Of a DNA stretch of 64,000 nucleotides, positions 9,093 through 16,336 are shown piece by piece. The notes beneath the pieces were generated by a model. It was not told where the DNA came from, searched no databases, and saw only the letters and a list, made by a program, of their open reading frames with translations. The translations under genes and the position numbers were made by a program. The stretch comes from JANQQN01 sp964519665. GTDB lineage: Bacteria; Myxococcota; Kuafuiibacteriia; Kuafuiibacteriales; Kuafuiibacteriaceae. Numbering within the stretch: the stretch's first letter is position 1; each line of letters begins with the position of its first letter. The DNA is taken from NCBI GenBank assembly GCA_964519665.1, contig CAZFIV010000010.1, forward strand, positions 1 to 64,000. Reading direction: 5' to 3'.

Positions 9093-10073
9093 TCAAACCG
9101 GAACCGGCACCTGGGCCAAGATGTCTTCGATGACCGCTTCGCTCTGTCGGCGGGTCGGGCGATCTTGCCCAGCCAGGATGACTCGGTGGGCGCATACGGG
9201 CACCGCGAGCGCGTGGACGTCGTCGGGGGTGACGAATCTTCGCCCGCTGACCAACGCGCGGGCTCGACAGGCTTTCGCGTATTGCAGCGCTCCCCGGGTC
9301 GATACGCCAGTGGTGAGCCCGGAGCCGGTGCGGGTCGCCTTGACCACCGACTGCAGATAACGAGCGACCGAAGCCCCGAGGGTCACCCGGTCGACGGCCG
9401 CGAAGAGGGCCTTCAGACCGTCGGGCTTCAAAACCGGCTCGATCGACTCGACCGTCGACGTCTCCGGGTCGATCCCGTCGCCGATGATCAAAGCGGTCTC
9501 GACATCGTCGTCCGGATAACCGACGGCGGTTCGCACCAGGAACCGGTCCATCTGCGATTGCGGCAAGACGTACACTCCGTGGTGTTCCACGGGATTCTGC
9601 GTCGCGAGGACCAAGAATGGGTTCGGGAGACGGTGGGTGCTACCGCCTACCGAGATCGCGCGCTCGGCCATCGCCTCCAGCAATCCTGACTGCGTGCGGG
9701 GGGTCGCGCGGTTCAACTCGTCGGCCAGCACGACGTTCGCGAAGATCGGGCCGGGACGAAACTTCACTTCGGCCGTTCGAGGGTCGGCGATGGGCCCCCC
9801 CACGATGTCCGCCGGCAGAAGGTCGGCGGTCAGCTGAATCCGGCTGAACGAGCCCCCGACCGCTCGCGCCAACGCGCGGGCGAGCGTGGTCTTACCCACG
9901 CCGGGAACGTCTTCGAGTAGGACGTGCCCCCGCGCCAGCAACCCGATGAGCGCCAGGCGTACGACCTCGTCTTTTCCCCGAACCACCTGACCGATCCGTC
10001 GAACAGCGGATTCGAGCGCCAACGTCGACACGTCGGACGAGGGGCCGGACTTGGAGATAGCTTCGCGTTCCAT
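9093..10073 (-). CDS. MoxR family AAA+ ATPase
   Basis: A 326-residue AAA+ ATPase of the MoxR family. Walker A is EDVPGVGKTTLARAL, Walker B is VVLADELNRATPRTQSGLLEAMAE, sensor 1 is FLVLATQNPVEHHGVYVLPQSQMDRF, and the C-terminal lid contains GVSTRGALQYAKACRARAL. I place the start at the ATG at 10073 (MEREAISKSG); the open frame continues upstream but lacks family similarity and would overlap the divergent gene at 10183. It is the first gene of the moxR-DUF58-transglutaminase operon. MoxR proteins are thought to act as chaperones in maturing complexes. Confidence 0.93.
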   Translation of the reverse strand: MEREAISKSGPSSDVSTLALESAVRRIGQVVRGKDEVVRLALIGLLARGHVLLEDVPGVGKTTLARALARAVGGSFSRIQLTADLLPADIVGGPIADPRTAEVKFRPGPIFANVVLADELNRATPRTQSGLLEAMAERAISVGGSTHRLPNPFLVLATQNPVEHHGVYVLPQSQMDRFLVRTAVGYPDDDVETALIIGDGIDPETSTVESIEPVLKPDGLKALFAAVDRVTLGASVARYLQSVVKATRTGSGLTTGVSTRGALQYAKACRARALVSGRRFVTPDDVHALAVPVCAHRVILAGQDRPTRRQSEAVIEDILAQVPVPV

Positions 10074-10182
10074 GGGACGGTCAGTCGGATTGTCGCACCG
10101 ACCCGGTCGTGCGCCAGCCCAGGGCGCGTCTTTGCAGCAACGGTCTAGCCAGGTGTACCACCGTGCTATACCGGCGTTGCCC

Positions 10183-10599
10183 ATGCGGCGCGGTCAGCCA
10201 GCGCAAGAATTCAGAGCGCATCTCATCATTCGCTTGGTCTCCCTGGCTGCCCTGGTCGTCTGGCTGGCCGCGGGGGTGCTCGCCACCTGGTACGTCTTGC
10301 CGTTGGCTTCCTTCGTGTCGATCGCCTTCTTCGTGGTGTTTTTTCTCATCTTCGTCACCCACTACTGGCAGATGGCCTACGTTGTTGACGAATACGGGGT
10401 CAGTATTCGAAGCCCGACCGATTTCGTCCATCATGCTTGGGAAGACATCGAACAAATCAGGAGCTCCGAGTTTCCGCTCGGCGGCTACTACGTCGCCACC
10501 AAAAACGGTGGCTTCGTGATCAGCCATTTCCTCAAGGGTCGTGATGTTCTGGTGGACATCGTGATCGCCCGCGCCGGTCTTTTTCCGCTCTCGGACTGA
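10183..10599 (+). CDS. small membrane protein with PH-like tail
   Basis: A 138-residue protein starting at the ATG at 10183. Two adjacent membrane helices (about 18-62: LIIRLVSLAALVVWLAAGVLATWYVLPLASFVSIAFFVVFFLIFV) are followed by a cytoplasmic domain, VVDEYGVSIRSPTDFVHHAWEDIEQIRSSEF...YYVATKNGGFVISHFLKGRDVLVDIV, that looks like the bacterial PH-like domains of two-helix membrane proteins. I do not recognise a named family. It is divergent from moxR. Its last eleven codons and stop are duplicated directly downstream as the first units of the tandem array (see the repeat at 10567). Confidence 0.65.
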   Translation: MRRGQPAQEFRAHLIIRLVSLAALVVWLAAGVLATWYVLPLASFVSIAFFVVFFLIFVTHYWQMAYVVDEYGVSIRSPTDFVHHAWEDIEQIRSSEFPLGGYYVATKNGGFVISHFLKGRDVLVDIVIARAGLFPLSD

Positions 10600-10859
10600 C
10601 GGCCCGCGCCGGTCTTTTTCCGCTCTCGGACTGACCGCCCGAGCCGTCATCGTCGGACTGACCGCCCGAGCCGTGATCNNNNNNNNNNNNNNNNNNNNNN
10701 NNNNNNNNNNNNNNNNNNNNNNNNNNNNNNNNNNNNNNNNNNNNNNNNNNNNNNNNNNNNNNNNNNNNNNNNNNNNNNGTCGGACTGACCGCCCGAGCCG
10801 TCATCGTCGGACTGACCGCCCGAGCCGTCATCGTCGGACTGACCGCCCGAGCCGTCATC
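10567..10859. repeat. tandem repeat between two convergent genes, with gap
   Basis: Two copies of a 35-bp unit (10567-10601 and 10602-10636) are followed by copies of a shorter 27-bp unit, two before the N run (the second cut at 10678) and two full plus flanking partial copies after it (10779-10859). All units share CGGACTGAC followed by GCCCG. The first 35-bp unit is the 3' end of the membrane-protein gene, including its stop codon. The last 27-bp unit contains the stop codon of the opposite-strand gene at 10855-11298. True copy number is unknown because of the gap. Confidence 0.9.
10679..10778. other. assembly gap (100 N) in tandem repeat
   Basis: A run of exactly 100 N, the usual placeholder for a gap of unknown length. 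Both flanks are the same 27-bp repeat, so the assembler probably could not resolve the array. Confidence 0.95.
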
Positions 10860-11298
10860 GGAAGCTCAGCAGAATACTCCGAAACTGTCGGCGAGCGGCC
10901 TCGAAAGCCGGTCCATCGATCTGGGAAGCGATCGCGGTCACCGCGACTCCGTCCTTGATGTACACCAGCTGCATCTGGCGTACGTTCCCGCCCCCCAGAC
11001 CGGCAACGATCCGTTCGCTCAGGACACCGGTCAGCGAGGCTCCGAGGGAGACGGATTCGTCGGGGCCAACAGTCTGAAGACCGCCGGTGGCCGCGAGCGC
11101 GGCGTTCTGCCGTTCGACGAATCGGGTCGCCGTTTCATCGGGCGCGACCGCCTCCGCGGTCGTCATCAGGGTCTGCTGATAAACCCCGGCGTCCGTATCA
11201 CCGGCGACCTCGACTGGCCCGGACAACACGACCGACGTCAGCGTCCAATCCTCGGGCACCCGAAAGGAAAAGGGCCCAAATCCGACCTCGCGGCTCAT
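10855..11298 (-). CDS. DcrB/DUF1795-like protein
   Basis: A 147-residue protein. FGPFSFRVPEDWTLTSVVLSGP at the start, the central ARFVERQNAALAATGG-like helix, and LVYIKDGVAVTAIASQIDGPAFEAARRQFRSILLSFR at the end follow the one-domain alpha/beta plan of the DUF1795/DcrB group (Mog1-like fold). There is no signal peptide, so a cytoplasmic location is likely; secreted members exist elsewhere. It begins 47 bp after the real end of tsf and probably lies in the rpsB-tsf operon. Its stop codon (10855-10857) lies in the last copy of the tandem repeat. A role in translation is not implied. Confidence 0.65.
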   Translation of the reverse strand: MSREVGFGPFSFRVPEDWTLTSVVLSGPVEVAGDTDAGVYQQTLMTTAEAVAPDETATRFVERQNAALAATGGLQTVGPDESVSLGASLTGVLSERIVAGLGGGNVRQMQLVYIKDGVAVTAIASQIDGPAFEAARRQFRSILLSFR

Positions 11299-11345
11299 TC
11301 ATTGAGCCATACGACGCGTCTGGGCCCGCGTCCAGGCCCGTCGAA

Positions 11346-12402
11346 TCAGGCCTTCTTCTTCTTTTTCTTCTTGCCGGACTTCTTGGAGCCCTTGGGCTTC
11401 GCTTCGGNNNNNNNNNNNNNNNNNNNNNNNNNNNNNNNNNNNNNNNNNNNNNNNNNNNNNNNNNNNNNNNNNNNNNNNNNNNNNNNNNNNNNNNNNNNNN
11501 NNNNNNNCCGCGGGCTTCGCTTCGGCCGCGGGCTTCGCTTCGGCCGCGGGCTTCGCTTCGGCCGCGGGCTTCGCTTCGGCGACCTCGGCCTTCGCTGGCT
11601 CTTCCTTCACCGGTTCTGCCTTCACCGGTTCTGCCTTCACCGGTTCTGCCTTCACCGGTTCAGCGGCTTGGGCTTCCCGGGCGGCTTCGGCCGGCGGCTC
11701 GGCAGACTCCGGCGCCGGCTCCGCAGGCTTGTCTTTCTGCTTTTCGGCCGCCTTTTCGTGCATCTTGGCCACTTCTTCGGCCAGGTTCTCCTTCTTCTTC
11801 TCGATGCCTTCGCCGAGCACGAAGCGGGAGAATCGCCGAACCTGGACGTTTTCGCCGGTCTTGTTGACCAGGTCGGCGCGCAGGTCTTCGATGCTCTTCT
11901 TGGGCTCCTTCACCCACGGCTGCTCCATAAGGCAGATCTCGGAAAACCACTTGTTGATCTTACCGTCGACGATCTTGTCCGCGATCTTCTCTGGTTTGCC
12001 TTGCTCGATAACCTGGGCCTTGAACAGCTCGCGCTCGGCCGCGATCCGGTCTTCCGGCACTTCTTCGCGCCGCACGTAGTCGGGGGCCGCGGCCGCGACG
12101 TGCATGCCGATCTCCTTGACGAAGGTCTGGAAGTCGTCGCCGCGAGCCACGAAGTCCGTCTCGCAGTTCACTTCCACCATCACCCCGATCTTTCCGCCGG
12201 CGTGGATGTAGCTGCCCACCGAGCCTTCCGCGGCCACTCGGCCGGCCTTCTTGCCGACATCGGCCAGACCCTTCTTGCGCAGCCAGTCCATGGCCTTGCT
12301 CTCGTCGCCGCCGTTTTCAGTGAGCGCCTTTTTGCAGTCCATCATGCCCGCGCCGCTCTTTTCGCGGAGCGATTTCACCATCGAAGCCGTGATCTCAGCC
12401 AT
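11346..12402 (-). CDS. tsf: elongation factor Ts with long low-complexity tail
   Basis: EF-Ts, the guanine-nucleotide exchange factor for EF-Tu. The N-terminal UBA-like domain (TASMVKSLREKSGAGMMDCKKALTE) and the core signature VEVNCETDFVARGDDFQTFV are clear, and the core ends near residue 210. A tail of more than 100 residues follows: acidic/Pro-rich sequence, about four PVKAE repeats, then AEAKPA hexapeptides running into a 100-N gap. The gap is not a real length, so the frame carried through it is artificial. Beyond the gap, the frame continuing the repeat reads AKPKGSKKSGKKKKKKKA and stops at 11346-11348; I use that stop. The gene follows rpsB by 46 bp, the usual pairing. Confidence 0.93.
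11394..11579. repeat. 18-bp in-frame tandem repeat in tsf
   Basis: Four full copies of an 18-bp unit containing GGGCTTCGCTTCGG lie at 11508-11579, with a partial copy left of the gap at 11394-11407. Each encodes the hexapeptide AEAKPA in EF-Ts. A neighbouring 15-bp unit (CTTCACCGGTTCTGC, about 11609-11660) encodes PVKAE about four times. Copy number across the gap is unknown. Confidence 0.9.
11408..11507. other. assembly gap (100 N) inside tsf
   Basis: A run of exactly 100 N flanked by the same 18-bp coding repeat. Since 100 is not a multiple of three, a frame read straight through it is shifted, giving a false C-terminus and a false stop at 11299. Confidence 0.95.
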
Positions 12403-12448
12403 GATTCTATCCTGTTTGGGGTGGAAGGGTTACGAAGTAGGGTTGACG

Positions 12449-13288
12449 TCAGTTCGCGCTCGGCGAAGCCGCGGAATCACCGCCCGGATTGGGGCGGGCC
12501 ACCACTTCCACCTTGGGCCCCGCCGCGGCCGGCTCTTCGACCGGTTTGGGCGGCTCTTTGTCGCCCTTCTCGATCGGCGCCTTCTGCTCGGCGATCGTCT
12601 CTTGGTACTTGGTCGAGCCCTCGATGCAGGCATCGGCCATGTTGGCCGTGAAGAGCTTGATCGACCGGATCGCGTCGTCGTTACCGGGGATGACGTAATC
12701 GATCTGATCCGGGTCGCAGTTGGTGTCGACGATCGCGACCACCGGAATCTGGAGGCGGTTCGCCTCCGCCACCCCGATGTGTTCCTTTCGAGGGTCGACC
12801 ACGAACAGAGCGCCCGGAAGCCGGTTCATGTCTTTGATTCCACCGAGCGACCGCTCCAGCTTCTCACGCTCGCGGGTGAGCTGCAGCACTTCTTTCTTGG
12901 GGAGCTTCTCGAACGTGCCGTCGGTCTCCATTCGCTCGACCAATCGAAGGCGCTCGATCGAGCTCTTGACCGTCCGGAAGTTGGTCAGCGTTCCGCCCAG
13001 CCAGCGATTGTTGACATAGAACATGCCCGCCCGGGTCGCCTCTTCGGCGATCACTTCCTGCGCCTGCTTCTTCGTGCCGACGAACAGGACTTTCTCGCCG
13101 CGGGAGCTCAGGTCGACGATGAAGTCGTAGGCGCGCCGCCAGAACCCGACCGTCTGCTGAAGGTCGATGATATAGATGCCGTTGCGAGCACCGAAGATGT
13201 ACGGCTTCATCTTCGGGTTCCAGCGCTTGGTCTGGTGCCCGAAGTGTACGCCAGCCTCGAGCATTTGCTTCATGGTAACCGTGGACAT
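12449..13288 (-). CDS. rpsB: 30S ribosomal protein S2
   Basis: Ribosomal protein uS2 of the small subunit, 279 residues. Conserved blocks include MKQMLEAGVHFGHQTKRWNPKMKPYIFGARNGIYIIDLQQT, GTKKQAQEVIAEEA, YVNNRWLGGTLTNF, PGALFVVDPRKEHIGVAEANRLQIPVVAIVDTNCDPDQIDYVIPGNDDAIRSI. The last roughly 45 residues are an extra acidic, Pro/Ala-rich tail not needed for the fold. A good ribosome-binding site (AGGAG, minus strand, about 9 bases before ATG) supports the start. tsf follows after 46 bp. Confidence 0.97.
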   Translation of the reverse strand: MSTVTMKQMLEAGVHFGHQTKRWNPKMKPYIFGARNGIYIIDLQQTVGFWRRAYDFIVDLSSRGEKVLFVGTKKQAQEVIAEEATRAGMFYVNNRWLGGTLTNFRTVKSSIERLRLVERMETDGTFEKLPKKEVLQLTREREKLERSLGGIKDMNRLPGALFVVDPRKEHIGVAEANRLQIPVVAIVDTNCDPDQIDYVIPGNDDAIRSIKLFTANMADACIEGSTKYQETIAEQKAPIEKGDKEPPKPVEEPAAAGPKVEVVARPNPGGDSAASPSAN

Positions 13289-13409
13289 GTTCTCTCTCTC
13301 CTACTTCTGGGTTCGTCCGCCGCCGGTACGGTAGAGTCCCGCTCATCTCGAACGTCAGTCGGCTGACCTTTTGCGCGCCGTCCTTGCGCTCCATCCGCGG
13401 CTCGGACCC

Positions 13410-13433
13410 GAACGGGCCTCGGCGGGCCCGTTC
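13410..13433. repeat. perfect inverted repeat upstream of rpsB
   Basis: GAACGGGCC (13410-13418) and GGCCCGTTC (13425-13433) form a 9-bp perfect stem with a 6-base loop. It lies about 120 bp upstream of the rpsB start, next to the 24-bp tandem array. It could be an element of the rpsB leader RNA or a terminator; no U-run follows on either strand, so the function is unresolved. Confidence 0.55.
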
Positions 13434-13455
13434 TCGCCTCGCTGGCGCGGTGAAT

Positions 13456-13662
13456 CGCGCCGCCCGCGGCATGTCAGAACGCGCCGCCCGCGGCGAGTCC
13501 GAACGCGCCGCCCGCGGCGTGTCAGAACGCACCGCCCGCGGCGTGTCAGAACGCACCGCCCGCGGCATGTCAGAACGCACCGCCCGCGGCATGTCAGAAC
13601 GCGCCGCCCGCGGCGAATCCGAACGCGCCGCCAGGGGCGAGTCAGAACGCGCCGCCCGCGGC
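13456..13662. repeat. 24-bp tandem repeat upstream of rpsB
   Basis: Eight full copies and one partial copy of a 24-bp unit (core GCCCGCGGC, closing with GTCAGAA or GTCCGAA). Variants are at few positions, mostly AC/GC and ATG/GTG/GAG/GAA. The array is open in frames on both strands (RAARGxSE on plus, PRAxRSDx on minus), but neither frame has a credible start or unique domain, so I do not call a gene. The 13289-13832 stretch otherwise holds only the inverted repeat and no gene I can support. Confidence 0.9.
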
Positions 13663-13832
13663 GGTCAGGTCAGCCGGTGACGTCACCCAAGGGGTCCGAT
13701 CCCGGCGTGTGTTTTCCTCCGTTAGCCGAAGGGGCGCGTCGGATAGCACGCAGCGTCGAGGTGAGCAACTAAACTCAAGAGGCGCTTACGTCTGAGATCG
13801 CTCCAATGATCGTCGTGATATTCGACGCCCGC

Positions 13833-14477
13833 TCAAAGCCGGCCCTGTAGGGTTTCAACTACAGCCCTACCCAGCTGCACCAGGCCCCGTCGAAAGGTCC
13901 GGTCGGCCTCGACGACCACGGTGACCCGAGCATCCGAGCAAGCCGCTGCCGCGTCGGCAGCCGCCGATCGATGGCCCTCAGCGTCTTCTCCGGCCAGGAT
14001 CCCTCTCACCGGCCCCGGGTAGCGGTTCAGGTAAGGCCAGGCGTCCATCGGCGGCTGAACCAAGATCACGGCGCCGGCGGCCTGGGGATCGGCATCGATC
14101 GCTCGGGCGACGACCTCGGCGCCCCACCTCACCCCCATGAAGACGAGCGCCGAGCCCTCGAGCGGGAATCCATCGGCCATCGACGCCGTGAGGTGTTCGG
14201 CCGCCGATTCGAGCGCTCCGCGGGCCGCCCATTCCGAGAACGCGCCCGGGCTCCCGCGGACGCCCGGATAGTCGAACCGCAGCGTCGGGTAGCCGGCCCG
14301 AGCGGCCGCCCATGCCACCTCGGCGATAAGCGGTATCTCCATGCTTCCGTGGTCGGGGTGGGGCGGAGCCACGACGAGACCACGACGCCGAGCGCCTCGG
14401 TGGTAAAGGCCGTCGAGGGTCGAGTCGCCGTGCGGCACGACGACCGACCGTTCCAGATATTCACCGCGTCGAACCAT
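13833..14477 (-). CDS. alpha/beta hydrolase-fold protein, catalytic residues replaced
   Basis: A 214-residue protein with the pattern of COG2945-type alpha/beta hydrolases: GLVVAPPHPDHGSMEIPLIAEVAWAAARAGYPTLRFDYPGVRGSPGAF corresponds to the family's HPHPxxGGxMxN...YxxLRFNFRGVGxSxG. The nucleophile elbow, normally GxSxG, reads GVRWG (Arg at residue 117). The catalytic DHFF near the C-terminus reads DRTF (Arg at residue 193). So both Ser and His of the triad appear to be lost, suggesting a non-catalytic role. The ATG at 14477 is chosen because homology begins there; the frame remains open further upstream but overlaps the opposite-strand gene. It is divergent from the TPR-PEGA gene. Confidence 0.75.
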   Translation of the reverse strand: MVRRGEYLERSVVVPHGDSTLDGLYHRGARRRGLVVAPPHPDHGSMEIPLIAEVAWAAARAGYPTLRFDYPGVRGSPGAFSEWAARGALESAAEHLTASMADGFPLEGSALVFMGVRWGAEVVARAIDADPQAAGAVILVQPPMDAWPYLNRYPGPVRGILAGEDAEGHRSAAADAAAACSDARVTVVVEADRTFRRGLVQLGRAVVETLQGRL

Positions 14478-14623
14478 TTCTGAAGCGACTATACCCCGTC
14501 CCGCGTAGGGACCGCCGGCCTGCAGCGTTCGGCCGCTTGCGCTTTGCTGATAGACGACCGTCCGACGTTGGGTGTCTTCGGACTTGTTGAAAACACCTGG
14601 CGAAGATGGGAGGGTTCGCGGCG

Positions 14624-16336
14624 ATGAACCAGGGGCGAGACCGTTGCGTCCAGTCAAGGGACGTTTCGCTTCGTCGAGGGACGCGCGGCTTCGCGCTGGC
14701 GACCGTAGCCACCTGGCTGTTGGTCGCGTCTTCGGCGTTTGCGCAAGACAATCAAGATACCGAACCTCAGGGCGAGGCCGACGAGGAGACGTTCGCGGAA
14801 CCCGCAACCGAACCTGCAACCGAACCCGCAACCGGGTCGGCCACCAGCGCCGGAGACCTTTCGGGGTCGGACTCGAGCGCCGGAGTTGCCGCCACGAGCA
14901 CCACCAGCGAAGTCGCGAACCTCTACGCACAAGCCGGCCGCGCCTATTACAAGGCCGGACGATTCGTGCAGGCGCTGGAAGAGTTTCAAAAGGCTTACGC
15001 GATCGTCGCCAGCTCCGCCATGGCCTACAACATCGCGCGCTGCCACGAGCGCCTGTCGCAGTATCGTGAGGCGATCGAGTGGTACAACATCTACGTCGCA
15101 AAGGCCGCTGACCCGAAAGAACGGGCCGACGCGATCGCGAAGATCGAGGCGCTCCGCCAAAGACTGGGGCTGGATTCTCAAAGCCCCGAAGCGCGCTTCA
15201 AGGCGCGGATGGACGAAGGCAAAGCGAAGTATCGAGCCGGCGATTACGAAGGCGCGATCGAAGACTTCAAAGCCGCCTTCGACATTCGCGCCGACGCCGC
15301 ACCGCTGTACAACATCGCGAAGAGTCACGAGGCCCTCGCGCAGTGGCCGGAGGCGGCGGACTACTTCCGCCAGTACCTCGAACAAGATCCGAACGCGCCC
15401 GACCGAAAGAAGGTCGAAGCTCTGATCGAAGACATGCGTCGCCGCATCGTCGAAGGCTACAAAGAGCTGTCGGTCTCATCCGACCCACCCGGAGCCGACA
15501 TCTATCTCGACAATCGCAACACGGGCCTGCAGGGCCAGACCAACTTCCGGATGCGGGTCGAGCCTGGCCCGCACACCCTGTACCTCGACCTCAACGGGTA
15601 CGAGCCCATCAAGCGTGATTTCGTGATGGGTGACCAAGACCTGTCGCTCGACTTCAAGCTTAAGAAGCTCGAGAACGTCGGCTATCTGACCATCAGCGTC
15701 AGCGAAGAGGGGGCCCGGATCTTCATCGACGGCGCCATCGTCGGCCTGTCGCCCTACACTCAGAAGAAAGCCCTCCAAGCCGGTACTCACCAAGTCCAAA
15801 TCGAAAAGGTCGGCTTCGATAGGTGGACGGGCGAAGTCGAGATCATCAAGGACCAAGACAGTCCCCTAGCCGTCGTCCTCAGCGAATATGACCCACCGAT
15901 CTCGGACGAAACCTTGAGCACATGGGGCAGCAGCCTGGTCCTCACTGGCCTCATCGGGGGCAGCATTGGCTTCTTCACCCCCTTCGTGATCCAAAAGGGA
16001 TTCCGTCGGCGACCCTACTTCGAGCAGCTCGGCAACGAAACGCTCAACGGGATGCCGTTCTACCGGCAGGGTGTACCCAACGAAGATCCGGGGCTCCGAA
16101 GCAACTCCGAGCTCGACACGATGGAGCTGATTCAAACCATCTCTCTGATCGCCGGCGGAACACTGGTGCTCGGAGGATCGATTTTCTATCTGATTAAGTG
16201 GTTCCGTGAGGTTCCGCCCGCACCGGTGACTGCAGGCATCCTACCGGCCGACCAACCCTTCGTGACGATCGAATCGGTTGGCGTTGTCCCCACCGACGAT
16301 GGGGGTGCTGCGGTCGGCCTCACGGGGAGGTTCTAA
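14624..16336 (+). CDS. TPR and PEGA domain envelope protein
   Basis: A 570-residue exported protein. The signal sequence (FALATVATWLLVASSAFAQ) is followed by an EPAT-repeat linker, TPR units (YAQAGRAYYKAGRFVQALEEFQKAYAI, and again AKYRAGDYEGAIEDFKAAFDI), two PEGA domains (SVSSDPPGADIYLDNRNTGLQGQTNFRMRVEPGPHTL and TISVSEEGARIFIDGAIVGLSPY) and two C-terminal membrane helices (about 440-460 and 515-535). The ATG at 14624 has GGAGG about 12 bases upstream, so I prefer it over the one at 14606. Such proteins are common in myxobacterial envelopes. The stop TAA shares a base with the next gene's ATG (TAATG), so the two are coupled. Confidence 0.88.
   Translation: MNQGRDRCVQSRDVSLRRGTRGFALATVATWLLVASSAFAQDNQDTEPQGEADEETFAEPATEPATEPATGSATSAGDLSGSDSSAGVAATSTTSEVANLYAQAGRAYYKAGRFVQALEEFQKAYAIVASSAMAYNIARCHERLSQYREAIEWYNIYVAKAADPKERADAIAKIEALRQRLGLDSQSPEARFKARMDEGKAKYRAGDYEGAIEDFKAAFDIRADAAPLYNIAKSHEALAQWPEAADYFRQYLEQDPNAPDRKKVEALIEDMRRRIVEGYKELSVSSDPPGADIYLDNRNTGLQGQTNFRMRVEPGPHTLYLDLNGYEPIKRDFVMGDQDLSLDFKLKKLENVGYLTISVSEEGARIFIDGAIVGLSPYTQKKALQAGTHQVQIEKVGFDRWTGEVEIIKDQDSPLAVVLSEYDPPISDETLSTWGSSLVLTGLIGGSIGFFTPFVIQKGFRRRPYFEQLGNETLNGMPFYRQGVPNEDPGLRSNSELDTMELIQTISLIAGGTLVLGGSIFYLIKWFREVPPAPVTAGILPADQPFVTIESVGVVPTDDGGAAVGLTGRF

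Noticed and set aside
10532..10858. minus-strand frame of MTARAVSPT repeats
   Set aside because: It crosses the N gap and is made only of the tandem repeat; there is no unique part to support a gene.
13456..13662. possible CRISPR array
   Set aside because: Units are directly adjacent with no spacers, and 24 bp with internal variation; it is a simple tandem repeat.
13384..13680. 98-residue plus frame of the 24-bp array
   Set aside because: It consists only of the repeat with Arg/Ala-rich flanks, is open on both strands and lacks a start signal.
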